DNA of 64,000 bases. It comes from Bacteroides fragilis (GTDB lineage Bacteria; Bacteroidota; Bacteroidia; Bacteroidales; Bacteroidaceae). The stretch's first letter is position 1, and each line of letters opens with the position of its first letter. The translations under genes and the position numbers were made by a program. The DNA lies in the NCBI RefSeq assembly GCF_019583405.1, contig NZ_SZUU01000002.1, positions 620,001-684,000 of the forward strand, written 5' to 3'. Positions 9,934 to 19,186 of this stretch are shown one piece after another. The notes under the pieces are model-generated. The model ran no database searches and had not been told where the DNA came from. It saw nothing but the letters and a program-made list of their open reading frames with translations.

Positions 9934-11070
9934 ATGATGAAACACTACATCGGACAATTACTTTTGGGAACACTTGTGCTGGGAAGTGCCTGTACTAACC
10001 ACCGGGAAATAATCGAAGGAGATACTTCCGTCAATGTCACATTTAAGGCCCAACAGTCACCTTCCACCAAAGGAGGAGATGACGACGAAATGTCAGTTCT
10101 CATATTTAAAAAAGAAGAGAACCAATTTACCAAAACAGAAAGTATCCAAGAGAGTCCATGGTTTACCGAGAAAGAACACTTGCAAAAAAACATCTTATTG
10201 CCAACAGGAATCTATCGATTCCTGTTGGCAAAAGGATTTTCTCAAAATGCGGTAAGTTCTGAAAAAATTTCATTCGTGACCGAAGATAATCCGGAAAATC
10301 TAATTTCAACTTCATATGACCGGAACTATTATTTTCAGTATCCTACCCACGTTATAAACGAACAAACGGAACTCAATCACTGCACAACAGCCCTCTTTAC
10401 GGACTCAGACCAAGAAGATATCCAAGACAGTCAGACAGAATATAATTTATCAACAACGAATCAAGCACAAATTTCCCGGAAAATAAACCATTTACAAGGC
10501 CAATTATGCTTTATTATGCAAAGAGCCAGAAAAGAAAACGGACAATACATATCAATTGATTCACCTGAAAACACTTTTGATAATGCATTGAAAAAGATTG
10601 ATGGTATCAATCTTACAATAGAAGGAAGCAGTAGTCGCTGCTATTTAAGTGAAACCGGATTAATCTTTAAAAATCCGATGTCCTACCACTGTTCGGCACG
10701 ACTCCAAGACGGGAATTTCTCTTTTAAAAAGTTTGATGTAGACAAATTTGTTTCTCTGTTCAGCCCGGCTATTGAAAAAGCAGACTATCAAAAGTACCAA
10801 GGAGCAGCTTATTGCGAAGGTCCGCTACTATTCCCTGCCCCTCTCAATCAAACGATTTGCATAACCATCGATATCGATTACACAGGAACTCTGAAGAGCA
10901 AAACTTTCACATTAAAAAATATCACTTTAGAACGCAACAAGATGTACCTGTTCACCCTCTGGATTTTAAATGAAAATATTGATATTTCCATTTCCCCTGA
11001 CGCCGAACTGAATTTAGAAGAACTAAAATTCAATAGTCAGGTTTCCGGTAACGACGGATTTTGGAACTAA
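9934..11070 (+). CDS. Fimbrillin-like / minor pilin lipoprotein
   Basis: 378 residues. The lipoprotein signal is MMKHYIGQLLLGTLVLGSAC. The mature part begins with a beta-rich domain ('VNVTFKAQQSPSTKGGDDDEMSVLIFKKEEN', 'NILLPTGIYRFLLAKGF') that follows the common pilin pattern, in which a 'Y(K/R)FLL' strand comes about 100 residues in. A late 'KSKTFTLKNITLERNKMYLFTLWI' strand is also pilin-like. It starts 31 nt after the previous gene. Probably a tip or minor subunit of the same pilus; specific role unknown. Confidence 0.55.
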   Translation: MMKHYIGQLLLGTLVLGSACTNHREIIEGDTSVNVTFKAQQSPSTKGGDDDEMSVLIFKKEENQFTKTESIQESPWFTEKEHLQKNILLPTGIYRFLLAKGFSQNAVSSEKISFVTEDNPENLISTSYDRNYYFQYPTHVINEQTELNHCTTALFTDSDQEDIQDSQTEYNLSTTNQAQISRKINHLQGQLCFIMQRARKENGQYISIDSPENTFDNALKKIDGINLTIEGSSSRCYLSETGLIFKNPMSYHCSARLQDGNFSFKKFDVDKFVSLFSPAIEKADYQKYQGAAYCEGPLLFPAPLNQTICITIDIDYTGTLKSKTFTLKNITLERNKMYLFTLWILNENIDISISPDAELNLEELKFNSQVSGNDGFWN

Positions 11071-11083
11071 CAACACATAGGCA

Positions 11084-12217
11084 ATGAAACCACATACACT
11101 TTTTCTGATTTTAGGAATTCTATTGTTGGGGGTCTTTTCGTGTGAACAACCCGAAGGAGCTCCTGAAACATCAGCCTTCAGCCTTAGTCTGGTGCCTCCT
11201 GCCGGAGAGGTAGTCCCCGGTGATAATACAGTATTGCCCCAATTGGTTTACCATCTTTTCATTTTCCGTTCCGCAACTTCTACCCCTTCATCCAATGATG
11301 GTTCCGATTATATCTTTTGGGAACGGACCGAAGAGAAAGGGCTCGATCTCGAAGAAATCCAAAACTACACATTATCCATCCCGACCGAATATACTGATCG
11401 ATTTTATCTGTTACTACTCCATGCCACTCCGAAACAGAAACCGGAGTCTGTAGTCTTAAGTGGAGAAGGTATGACTTTCACAGACTCAGAGATCAGTATG
11501 GTTAGAGAAAACGATAACAGCTATATTCCTCTTTCCAAAGATAACTATTATGCCATCCAGGCTCTTACCCCGGAAGACATAACACAAGGAAAAACTTCTA
11601 TCGAGTTCAAATTAAAACGGGCAGTGGGTGAACTGGTTTTTGATGTAATGAAGTGCGATGAAAAGGGTAATCCCATCGATATTGACGCAGAATGCTCCTC
11701 AACTTTAGACAGAGTATTTCAAATAGATATGGAGGTAAGCGGAGTGACACCCAAAGTGTCTTTAACCAACGAAACGAAAAAGCCGGAACGAATTGATATT
11801 TGTTTCTCTAAAACAGTCACTCTCAAAGAGGATACATACTTCCCTGTTTTCGAAGACAATAAAGGAATCATAGAGTTACTTAACGATGCTCCGTTGGATA
11901 TTGATAATAAAGCCGTAAATGGAGCAACGCGCATCTGTGGTCCATACCTCTTCTCCAAGATAACTTTAGATAATCCGGAAACAGGAGTGGCAGAGATAGA
12001 AGAAGGAGTCAAAGCTGTCCTCAAATTTTCGTATTATGACACAACTCCATTTCCCCCCGGAAGTTACAATACCAAAAAACTCACTCTATCTCTTACCGAC
12101 AAACCATTGACTATCGTGAAAGACCATTATACCGTAACCAATATACGCCTTCGAAACAATCGTATCATAGATCTTTCTGTTTCGGGTTATTACGGAATAG
12201 ACTGGAAATGGGACTAA
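11084..12217 (+). CDS. Fimbrillin/Mfa-like lipoprotein
   Basis: 377 residues. The lipoprotein signal is MKPHTLFLILGILLLGVFSC. Beta-strand-rich mature sequence includes 'QLVYHLFIFRSATSTPSS', 'YTLSIPTEYTDRFYLLLLHATP', 'EFKLKRAVGELVFDVM' and a final 'DHYTVTNIRLRNNRIIDLSV'. Order and spacing resemble the two-domain pilin fold of the fimbrial neighbours. The gap to the preceding gene is 13 nt. I infer an accessory pilin; there is no close functional match from sequence alone. Confidence 0.5.
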   Translation: MKPHTLFLILGILLLGVFSCEQPEGAPETSAFSLSLVPPAGEVVPGDNTVLPQLVYHLFIFRSATSTPSSNDGSDYIFWERTEEKGLDLEEIQNYTLSIPTEYTDRFYLLLLHATPKQKPESVVLSGEGMTFTDSEISMVRENDNSYIPLSKDNYYAIQALTPEDITQGKTSIEFKLKRAVGELVFDVMKCDEKGNPIDIDAECSSTLDRVFQIDMEVSGVTPKVSLTNETKKPERIDICFSKTVTLKEDTYFPVFEDNKGIIELLNDAPLDIDNKAVNGATRICGPYLFSKITLDNPETGVAEIEEGVKAVLKFSYYDTTPFPPGSYNTKKLTLSLTDKPLTIVKDHYTVTNIRLRNNRIIDLSVSGYYGIDWKWD

Positions 12218-12231
12218 AAAATAATGAGAAT

Positions 12232-13314
12232 ATGATGAGACATAGATTATTATATACTCTATCAGGATGGATAAGTCTATTATTCTTATATACCTCCTGT
12301 AGTAATGAGGTGGAATTCCCTGATAGTAAGGATGAACTGGTTACAGTCCGATTAACTGCCACTATAAACAGTAAAGAGTTCTCAACAGACAACGAAATTG
12401 TACCGATGAGGACACGAACCAACAGCATAGCAGACTACAATGTGGCAGCAATCAACGATAGCCGATTGATCATTATAAAAGAAGTAGATAACTCCACATG
12501 GGTGATAGAAGAGATAGAAGATAAGGTTATTCCCCAAGGATACATAAAATCTTCCGATTCATTTAACTATACTCTCCAAAAGACACTACGCCCGGGAAAT
12601 TATAAATTTATACTTCTCATTAATGGTCCGAAAAACAATACATTACAACCTAATCAAAGCTTTACAGAAAGCGATATTCCATGGCTAACAAGCCTTGATA
12701 CAGACTATTGCAGTTATGAAATATTTTTCGCAACATCAGACATTGTTACGATTAAAAAAATTGAAAAACTTGAAGACTCCGGTCATCACCACCCATTAAC
12801 AGAACAATTAACTCTAAAGCGATATTCTTCATTAATACGCCTATCTACAACAGGAGACGACTTCTGGGGAATCTTCGATAAAGAAACAGAGATTAATTAT
12901 TCCATAAAAGAACAAAGCATTACTGGAATAAATCTACTTGGTCAAACTGTCACAAAAGATACTGAGTTATCTTTCGGTAAATTAAAAACAATTATAAGAC
13001 AAGCATTTCAGTATCAAGTCGGTGATCAGACGATGTTTTTCACTTACTTTGGAGTGAGAGAGGAGGATAAATTAAAAAACATATTAACCCCACCCGAAGG
13101 TAAAAACATTACTGTAACCATCTTCCAGGACAACGATCAAACACCGCCTACTATTGAAGTCGAAACCCAAGCGATGCGCAATCAAGTGACGACTCTTATC
13201 CTAAATAAAGTAGGATCTGCTTTAAACTGTCAATCTCTCATAATAGGTACACCCGATAATTGGGATCCTAATAATATTCCATGGGGACACATAGAACTCA
13301 ATTTCTCAAAATGA
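12232..13314 (+). CDS. Fimbrillin/Mfa-like lipoprotein
   Basis: 360 residues from the ATG at 12232 (a second ATG follows at once at 12235). An ATG at 12208 would overlap the previous gene by 10 nt and put eight polar residues before the signal, so the later start is preferred. The lipoprotein signal is MMRHRLLYTLSGWISLLFLYTSC. The mature part has 'VTVRLTATINSKEF', 'SRLIIIKEVDNSTWVIEEIED', 'LQKTLRPGNYKFILLINGP' and later 'VTTLILNKVGSALNC', again the pilin-like layout. Its stop overlaps the next start (ATGA at 13311-13314), indicating coupled translation. Confidence 0.5.
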   Translation: MMRHRLLYTLSGWISLLFLYTSCSNEVEFPDSKDELVTVRLTATINSKEFSTDNEIVPMRTRTNSIADYNVAAINDSRLIIIKEVDNSTWVIEEIEDKVIPQGYIKSSDSFNYTLQKTLRPGNYKFILLINGPKNNTLQPNQSFTESDIPWLTSLDTDYCSYEIFFATSDIVTIKKIEKLEDSGHHHPLTEQLTLKRYSSLIRLSTTGDDFWGIFDKETEINYSIKEQSITGINLLGQTVTKDTELSFGKLKTIIRQAFQYQVGDQTMFFTYFGVREEDKLKNILTPPEGKNITVTIFQDNDQTPPTIEVETQAMRNQVTTLILNKVGSALNCQSLIIGTPDNWDPNNIPWGHIELNFSK

Positions 13315-14213
13315 AAACAAACCGTCTTTTATACCTTCTTCCTTTCATTCTACTTTTTAGCAGTTGCTGGAAAGAAGATTTGAAAAACTGCTGGATGGGT
13401 GACGTTACCTTGACAATTGCAGCTGAAAAATTCCAGCAGCCGGCTACCGATAAAGGGCAATTGGAAGATAATCTGTCTGTTAGAATCAGTAGCATCCGTT
13501 ATTATCTCTATAAAGATAACACACTGGTCCAGTCCGGAATTATAGACAATGCAACTGACCTGGACACTGATACGCATCCACTGAGCTTTCCCAAACTGGC
13601 ATTCGGAGAGTATTGCCTGGGACTTGTTGCCAATGCTTCGGAAGAGGAACTTTCTGACACGACTACCCCCGAGGCACTCAATTTAAACTATCCGGGAGCC
13701 GAACAAACAAAAGATTATTTTACATCCTGTTATGATTTTACCGTTGATTGTGAATGCGGTTATCAAGACTTCGTAATTCTTCGACGTACTCAAGCCGTAA
13801 CTCAATTCCAATTGAAACAGTTACCCGAAAACATTACCGGAATCGCAGTAGAAATGCATAAAGTAGCGGCAACCTGTCAGATTGATACTTTATATAAAGG
13901 TGAAACAATAGCCGAATACCATACCACAGTCACAGAAGCCACTAACGCAGAAGGTATCGTTTCTTTCAATATAGGTACCTTCCCAACAACCGGAACAGAG
14001 AATGCCAGCATTATCCTTAAATTATATGCCGATGGTAAGTCCGATTCTCCGGTTTACCAGAACACACTAAACAATGTACGCATTCTACGTAACCAACTGA
14101 CCCGTATCAGCACAGATTTTAACTATACCATTCTGGGGAACTCCGGCTTCTCCGTGACCATCAATCCTGACTGGGATGGTACAAATAATGACGATGAAAC
14201 AATCATACCCTAA
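13311..14213 (+). CDS. FimB/Mfa2 family fimbrial anchor lipoprotein
   Basis: 300 residues from the ATG at 13311, which overlaps the previous stop as ATGA. A start at 13281 would add ten residues not expected in a signal peptide. The signal MKTNRLLYLLPFILLFSSC is followed by 'WKEDLKNCWMGDVTLTI', like the 'C..(D)DLxxC' start of FimB/Mfa2 proteins (DUF1812). Further family-like strands are 'RISSIRYYLYKDNTLVQSG', 'FGEYCLGLVAN', 'CECGYQDFVILRRTQAVTQFQLKQLP' and 'LRNQLTRISTDFNY'. In Porphyromonas, Mfa2 and FimB anchor the pilus base to the outer membrane and limit its length. It is the clearest fimbrial family match of the operon. Confidence 0.7.
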   Translation: MKTNRLLYLLPFILLFSSCWKEDLKNCWMGDVTLTIAAEKFQQPATDKGQLEDNLSVRISSIRYYLYKDNTLVQSGIIDNATDLDTDTHPLSFPKLAFGEYCLGLVANASEEELSDTTTPEALNLNYPGAEQTKDYFTSCYDFTVDCECGYQDFVILRRTQAVTQFQLKQLPENITGIAVEMHKVAATCQIDTLYKGETIAEYHTTVTEATNAEGIVSFNIGTFPTTGTENASIILKLYADGKSDSPVYQNTLNNVRILRNQLTRISTDFNYTILGNSGFSVTINPDWDGTNNDDETIIP

Positions 14214-14237
14214 CTTTAGACATTAACGCAGTAAATC

Positions 14238-16274
14238 ATGAAAAAGAGAATACGAACTCTGATTATTATCTTATTACAAACTTTCATGCTTGTTCGTCTA
14301 TCAGCCCAAACATCACATACCATTAGTGGTATCGTGAAAGACAAGGAAGCCGCTCCTATTTCAGGAGTAAGTATTCAGGTAGATGGTCAGAAATGGAAAG
14401 CCTCTACGGGGAAAGAAGGAAAATTCACACTGGAGATCCCACAAAATTCCATCATCACTTTTTCCTCCATCGGTTATGAAACAGTCACTATTCACTCCGG
14501 TAAAGAAAAATGGCTGGAAATCATTCTCAAAGAATCACAAAGCCTGTTGCCCGAAATCATGGTTACATCCACATTAAAGAACAGTATGAAATTTGTTTTC
14601 GCTCCGTCCGATCTGGAATTAATCAAAGATATGCTCTATCTTAAAACCCGATATAAGATTCCTTCCAAACGATTTCAAAACGACTCCCGGGTTATCATTC
14701 AGCCAATTCTGGTAAACAGTAGTCAGGGAACCCGAAAAGACTTTTCCCCCATTGTATACGACGGTAAAAACTACGACATCCTGCTTCGCCGTGGAAATAT
14801 CTGTGGTGATCCGTCAGAAAAAGAATATTATTCCCGTTTCGCACAAGTCATAAACCCTGACTCGATCTGTAATCAGACATTGACTTATGCCGATTCATGC
14901 ACAGTAGATAACATCAATGACTTATACACAACAGAAGTGCATATCAAGATAAGTACTTTTTGTAAAGACGAATATCGGGACACAGTCCGTATCACAAACG
15001 GCATTATTTATCCGATGCGTTTTTTCAACTATAATCTGAGTGCAATGGATTTGGACAACAGTTATATACCCAAACAAACCCCTCTCAACTTCAATGAGAA
15101 AGGAGAAATGCATCTTCGGTTCCGTCCTGAAGATGCGAATATTTACGAAAATGAAGGAAGAAACGCTGAAGAACTCAGGAAAATGAGAAAAGCACTGGAT
15201 GATATCGATAAAGATCGTACTAAAACACTGACAACTTTTCAGATCACAGGATACACTTCTCCCGAAGGAACGTATGAATACAATCTTAAACTGGCTAAAA
15301 AAAGAATGAAAAACGCAGCAGAGAAAGTATTCGAAAATATTTCCGAAGAAACAATCCGGAAGGCCAAAGTTGAAAATGATGCCATAGTAGAATCATGGAA
15401 TACGGTTTGCGAACTAATGGAAAAAGACAGCATCAAAGAAGTTACCCAACTCAAAGATCTGATCAGACGCGCCCGGGGAAACCATAATGAAATATCCTGG
15501 GGGGCCAGACGAATGAAAATTTATCCGCTTATTCGCGACCGCTACCTACCCCGCTTGCGAAGAGTCGAATATTTCTACGAGTATTCTGAACTGCGTACAC
15601 TCAACAGAGATGAAATCAATACTCTCTATCGGAAAGACCCCAAAAAATTAACGGCAAGTGAGTTCTGGAGTTACATCATGAATCAAAAAGAAATCACTGA
15701 CGAAAAAAGAGAAGCTTTATACAGAGAAGCCCTCTCGGTACATCCCGACCTAATGATTGCAGCCAACAATCTGGCATCACTCTTAATAAAACAAAACCGT
15801 GCCGATACAACTCTACTGAAACCCTTTATCACGCAGGATGCCCCTTCGGCCATACTGGTCAACCAAACTGTAGCCTATCTACAAAAGCGGGATTTCAAAA
15901 AAGCAAACCATTTTGCAGGACTTCTGCCTGATAATAAAGAGACCGAAATGGTGAAAGCACTTGCTGCCGCCATGGATGGAAAGTATCAGGAAGCTTATCC
16001 CACTTTCGAGAAACAAGGGGGAATCAATCAGGTCATCCTACTGCTGAGCATGAAGCAAAACCAAAAAGCCTGGGAAATCCTGAAAAGCATAGAAGATACT
16101 TCTCCCGAGACCGAATATGTCAGAGCAATCGCTGCAAACAGGTTGGACAACATAGGCGAAGCTGTTACTCACCTGAGGAACGCCATCGCCCAAAAACCGT
16201 CTTTAAAAGAAATTGCTTTAAAAGATGGAGACGTATTAGATTTACTGGATTTATTAGATATAGATAAGAAATAA
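14238..16274 (+). CDS. OmpA/TPR fimbrial-operon protein with carboxypeptidase-like N-terminal domain
   Basis: 678 residues. After a signal peptide (ending about SAQ, residue 24) comes a CarboxypepD-reg-like domain (about 27-110: 'HTISGIVKDKEAAPISGVSIQVDG', 'FSSIGYETVTI'). A DUF3868-like beta region and then an OmpA-like segment follow (about 325-365: 'QITGYTSPEGTYEYNLKLAKKRMKNAAEKV', the peptidoglycan-binding 'G(x)SPEG..N..LSxxRA' motif). The C-terminal 200 residues are helical with TPR-like repeats ('LYREALSVHPDLMIAANNLASLLIK', 'AVTHLRNAIAQKPSL'). DUF3868/OmpA proteins next to DUF3575 and Mfa2 genes are a standing trio in Bacteroides fimbrial loci. A structural link between the pilus base, outer membrane and peptidoglycan is inferred. 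Confidence 0.65.
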   Translation: MKKRIRTLIIILLQTFMLVRLSAQTSHTISGIVKDKEAAPISGVSIQVDGQKWKASTGKEGKFTLEIPQNSIITFSSIGYETVTIHSGKEKWLEIILKESQSLLPEIMVTSTLKNSMKFVFAPSDLELIKDMLYLKTRYKIPSKRFQNDSRVIIQPILVNSSQGTRKDFSPIVYDGKNYDILLRRGNICGDPSEKEYYSRFAQVINPDSICNQTLTYADSCTVDNINDLYTTEVHIKISTFCKDEYRDTVRITNGIIYPMRFFNYNLSAMDLDNSYIPKQTPLNFNEKGEMHLRFRPEDANIYENEGRNAEELRKMRKALDDIDKDRTKTLTTFQITGYTSPEGTYEYNLKLAKKRMKNAAEKVFENISEETIRKAKVENDAIVESWNTVCELMEKDSIKEVTQLKDLIRRARGNHNEISWGARRMKIYPLIRDRYLPRLRRVEYFYEYSELRTLNRDEINTLYRKDPKKLTASEFWSYIMNQKEITDEKREALYREALSVHPDLMIAANNLASLLIKQNRADTTLLKPFITQDAPSAILVNQTVAYLQKRDFKKANHFAGLLPDNKETEMVKALAAAMDGKYQEAYPTFEKQGGINQVILLLSMKQNQKAWEILKSIEDTSPETEYVRAIAANRLDNIGEAVTHLRNAIAQKPSLKEIALKDGDVLDLLDLLDIDKK

Positions 16275-16277
16275 TGT

Positions 16278-16820
16278 ATGAAAAAGAAAGCCTTCTTCCT
16301 ACTTTTGCTATTGCTTATTCCGCTGCCCTCCATACTTTCACAAGAAATAGCATTGAGAACCAATGCCCTCTCCTGGGCAACCACCACTGTAAACCTGGGA
16401 GCTGAATTCAAAATCTCACCTCGGCTAACTGCAGGAACAGATATCATGTATAAAGGGTGGACTTTTTTATCCGACAATCGTAAAATGGGTGGTTTCTTAG
16501 TTCAACCGGAAATCAAATATTGGTTTTGCATCCCTTTCTATAAACACTTTATGGGACTTCATGCCCATTATGGCCAGTACAATGGAGGATTCAGTAAATA
16601 TCGCTATCAGGGAGATTTATACGGGATCGGGATATCTTATGGCTACCAATGGATCTGGAAAAAACGATGGAACATTGAAGTGTCCGCCGGAATAGGATAT
16701 GCATCTATGAATTATGATAAATATGAACGTCCCAAATGTGGATTATTCCTTGGACAAGACCATTCCAACTACTTCGGATTAACCAAGCTCGGATTCAGTC
16801 TTATTTATATACTCAAATAG
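16278..16820 (+). CDS. DUF3575 family outer-membrane beta-barrel-like protein
   Basis: 180 residues with a cleavable signal (ending near ILSQ). The mature sequence 'EIALRTNALSWATTTVNLGAEFKISPRLTAG' is the start of the DUF3575 pattern. Alternating amphipathic strands rich in aromatic residues follow ('PEIKYWFCIPFYKHFMGLHAHYGQYNGG', 'GIGISYGYQWIWKKRWNIEVSAGIGYA'), ending in a strand-like FSLIYILK. It likely forms a small outer-membrane barrel. It starts 3 nt after the OmpA/TPR gene and ends the fimbrial operon. Confidence 0.75.
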   Translation: MKKKAFFLLLLLLIPLPSILSQEIALRTNALSWATTTVNLGAEFKISPRLTAGTDIMYKGWTFLSDNRKMGGFLVQPEIKYWFCIPFYKHFMGLHAHYGQYNGGFSKYRYQGDLYGIGISYGYQWIWKKRWNIEVSAGIGYASMNYDKYERPKCGLFLGQDHSNYFGLTKLGFSLIYILK

Positions 16821-16875
16821 CAAATACTTTCCATAAATAATTTCATAGTTCTCTAAAAATCTAATGTTAAAAAGT

Positions 16876-16911
16876 AAGCGGATTGTCTGTGACGGATAAT
16901 CCGCTTTTTAT
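16876..16911. terminator. Bidirectional terminator after fimbrial operon and ppk2
   Basis: Arms 16876-16884 (AAGCGGATT) and 16898-16906 (AATCCGCTT) pair perfectly. A T run follows on the plus strand and an A-rich flank on the other side. It lies between convergent genes ending at 16820 and 16912. Confidence 0.8.
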
Positions 16912-17793
16912 TCATTCATCCAGCAAAGCTTTTTTGAAATCATCAATCTTATGCCGTGCCTCAACAGGCATTTCCGGATAATGCAAATCAAGTTCACCCA
17001 TGCGTTCACAAAGAATCCGCCCCACAGCATAACGCATGAACCATTTATTATCAGCCGGAATCACATACCACGGTGCATCTTCCGTCGAAGTATGAGTCAG
17101 CATATCCGAATAAGCCTTCATATAATCATCCCAATAGCTACGTTCTTTCAAATCGGAAGTAGAAAATTTCCAGTTCTTTGCCTCATCTTCCAACCTTGCC
17201 AAAAAGCGTCTCTTCTGTTCATCTTTCGAAACATTCAGGAAGAATTTGATAACAATCGTACCATTCTCCGTCAGATAGCGTTCATAATCATTTATCTGAC
17301 GATAGCGCTTTTTCCAGAATTTCGGAGTGACATCTTCCAGACTGGTGACACCCGGCAACTTATTAGAAAAAATAATCTCAGGATGTACCTTGGCAATCAA
17401 CACATCCTCATACTGCGAACGATTGAATATGCCGATACGCCCTCTTTCCGGCAGGCATCTGTTGATACGCCAAAGATAATCATGGTCGAGTTCTTCGGCT
17501 GATGGTTGTTTGAAAGAGTATACCTGACAACCCTGAGGATTGATACCGGACATTACATGTTTAATTGTTCCGTCCTTTCCGGCAGCATCCATTGCCTGAA
17601 AAATGACGAGGACCGAATATCGGTCCTGTGCATACAGTTTCCCCTGCAAAGCAGAAAGTTTCTCAATATCTTCAGCCAGTAGTGCCCCGGCTTCCTGTTT
17701 GGTCAAATCGCCTGTAAAGTGAGTATCAAATTCCGAAACGGTATGTTCCGCTCCGGGAGTAGCCAACAGCCTTTTCAAGATTTCTTTTTTCAT
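16912..17793 (-). CDS. ppk2: Polyphosphate kinase 2 family protein
   Basis: 293 residues, full length for single-domain PPK2. The Walker A-like motif 'FQAMDAAGKDGTIKHVMSGINPQG' lies around residues 65-88. The lid/Walker B region is 'RGRIGIFNRSQYEDVLIAKVHPE' (about 118-140). 'YERYLTENGTIVIKFFLNVSKDEQKRRFLAR' (about 173-203) matches the family's core. PPK2 enzymes move phosphate between polyphosphate and nucleotides (AMP, ADP or NDPs); the sub-class decides direction and I cannot fix it from sequence. Cytoplasmic. Downstream of a small membrane-protein gene, separated by 40 nt. Confidence 0.88.
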   Translation of the reverse strand: MKKEILKRLLATPGAEHTVSEFDTHFTGDLTKQEAGALLAEDIEKLSALQGKLYAQDRYSVLVIFQAMDAAGKDGTIKHVMSGINPQGCQVYSFKQPSAEELDHDYLWRINRCLPERGRIGIFNRSQYEDVLIAKVHPEIIFSNKLPGVTSLEDVTPKFWKKRYRQINDYERYLTENGTIVIKFFLNVSKDEQKRRFLARLEDEAKNWKFSTSDLKERSYWDDYMKAYSDMLTHTSTEDAPWYVIPADNKWFMRYAVGRILCERMGELDLHYPEMPVEARHKIDDFKKALLDE

Positions 17794-17833
17794 TTCGCCA
17801 ATCTGTTTATTATCTTCTTCGGACGTTATTTAG

Positions 17834-17995
17834 CTAATCACTAACCAATTCGATAATTGAAGTACTTTCCTGAAATCTTCTGGATGAATAGGCCATTGAG
17901 AAAGCGATATAGACCAACAGGGCAAGAGCTGTGACAACCAGCAACGTCCTGATTAGAATGAAATGCTGTCTTTGTTTTAACTCGTTTGTATCCAT
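17834..17995 (-). CDS. 53-residue single-helix membrane protein
   Basis: The ATG at 17995 has an AAGGA-like ribosome-binding site about 8 nt upstream; an in-frame start at 18022 would add nine charged residues. The protein has a short polar N-terminus (MDTNELKQRQHF), one hydrophobic helix ('LIRTLLVVTALALLVYIAFSM') and a polar tail. The 53-residue protein at 20216-20377 has the same length and layout. Function is unknown. Confidence 0.55.
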   Translation of the reverse strand: MDTNELKQRQHFILIRTLLVVTALALLVYIAFSMAYSSRRFQESTSIIELVSD

Positions 17996-18124
17996 TTCTG
18001 ATCCTTTCTTTTTAGAGTGCAACCTTTTACAGTGACACCTGTTATAATCCGGTAATAAAGATACAAAGAATCGGGCAAAAAAGTTTCATCCGATTAGCTA
18101 ATTAAACCAAAGGAGGCTTAAATT

Positions 18125-18703
18125 CTATTCTTTACCTCCTGACTTTAAATTCTGCAACGAACGGACAGCTTCCCTAAACCCTTTTAACCGGTCACCGGTC
18201 TTATGATAAATAAAATAGTCTCCCAAAAAGCCAGCCAGTATCATCACACACAATATTGTTCTAAAAAGAGGGTTATGCCATATACAGAAAAAGGCAATTA
18301 TAACGGGAGTGATTGCCACATACGCAAAAATATATGTCAGATTCATCAACACCTTGTAAGATTGTAACCTCCTGTATTGTTGCTCTACATGTTCTGTTAC
18401 AGTCTTTAAGGTATATACAATCCGAAACATGAGACTTTGCATAACCAAAAGCCATATCACCATTCCCAGCAAATACCATGAAATCCAGTCGGGAGCTACA
18501 TTTCTCCAAAAGGTATAACATACCACACCCAGAAAGATACCTAAGACACCGAAACCGATCTTTTCCACACGCAATTGTTGCTGCAAATAGGTTTCTTTCT
18601 TTGACTGTATCATATCTATAATTATCTGGCGGTTGAGTAATTCATTTTTCTCCACCTGTTCGGAGAGTTCCATCCATTTTTGTTTTAATTCATCCAGTTC
18701 CAT
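18125..18703 (-). CDS. Four-helix membrane protein encoded with an ECF sigma factor
   Basis: 192 residues. The N-terminus 'MELDELKQKWMELSEQVEKNELLNRQIIIDMIQSKKETYLQ' is a charged cytoplasmic helix. Two pairs of transmembrane helices follow ('IGFGVLGIFLGVVCYTFW', 'WYLLGMVIWLLVMQSLMFRI', then 'VLMNLTYIFAYVAITPVIIAFF', 'ILCVMILAGFLGDYFIY'). The gene lies 9 nt after the sigma factor gene. In Bacteroides, a membrane protein in this place, starting 'MELDELKxxW', usually accompanies a sigma factor and may act as an anti-sigma factor; that is inference from position. Confidence 0.65.
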   Translation of the reverse strand: MELDELKQKWMELSEQVEKNELLNRQIIIDMIQSKKETYLQQQLRVEKIGFGVLGIFLGVVCYTFWRNVAPDWISWYLLGMVIWLLVMQSLMFRIVYTLKTVTEHVEQQYRRLQSYKVLMNLTYIFAYVAITPVIIAFFCIWHNPLFRTILCVMILAGFLGDYFIYHKTGDRLKGFREAVRSLQNLKSGGKE

Positions 18704-18712
18704 ATTTGTTTT

Positions 18713-19186
18713 TTATTGGTTCGACATCTTCTTTAATTTCTCTTTGATCCGGTGTAACCTTACAGCCACAGTATTCCGGTTACTTCCGGTGATGGCTGCT
18801 ATTTCTTCATAACTATTTTCATCCAGCCACAATAAGACAAACATTCGTTCATATTTATCCAGTTGACGTATTAACCGATACATTTCCTTCAACGACTCAT
18901 AGCGCAAACAATCATCATACACTCCGAGTTCCATACTCAACGGCACATAATCCAATGCTTTCTTTTTTCGTAAATCCGAAATACAAGTATTCAAAGCTAC
19001 ACGATATATCCACGTAGACAACTTGCTTTCATTCCTGAATCCCGGATAAGAGCACCATAAGTTTACTACTACTTCCTGATAGAGGTCGTTCAAATCTTCC
19101 TGATTGGAAGTATACATAAAACAAACTTTATATATAAGAGCTTTGTGTAAAGTCAACAGGTTTATAAAATCCTTTTCTATTTCCAT
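18713..19186 (-). CDS. ECF-type RNA polymerase sigma factor
   Basis: 157 residues from the ATG at 19186; a TTG at 19219 would add 11 residues unlike the family. Region 2 is at about 20-80 ('YTSNQEDLNDLYQEVVVNLWCSYPGFRNESKLSTWIYRVALNTCISDLRKK'). Region 4 is at about 105-155 ('LDKYERMFVLLWLDENSYEEIAAITGSNRNTVAVRLHRIKEKLKK'). It directs RNA polymerase to its own promoter set in answer to an envelope or extracellular signal. It is the first gene of a likely operon with the four-helix membrane protein. Confidence 0.9.
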   Translation of the reverse strand: MEIEKDFINLLTLHKALIYKVCFMYTSNQEDLNDLYQEVVVNLWCSYPGFRNESKLSTWIYRVALNTCISDLRKKKALDYVPLSMELGVYDDCLRYESLKEMYRLIRQLDKYERMFVLLWLDENSYEEIAAITGSNRNTVAVRLHRIKEKLKKMSNQ

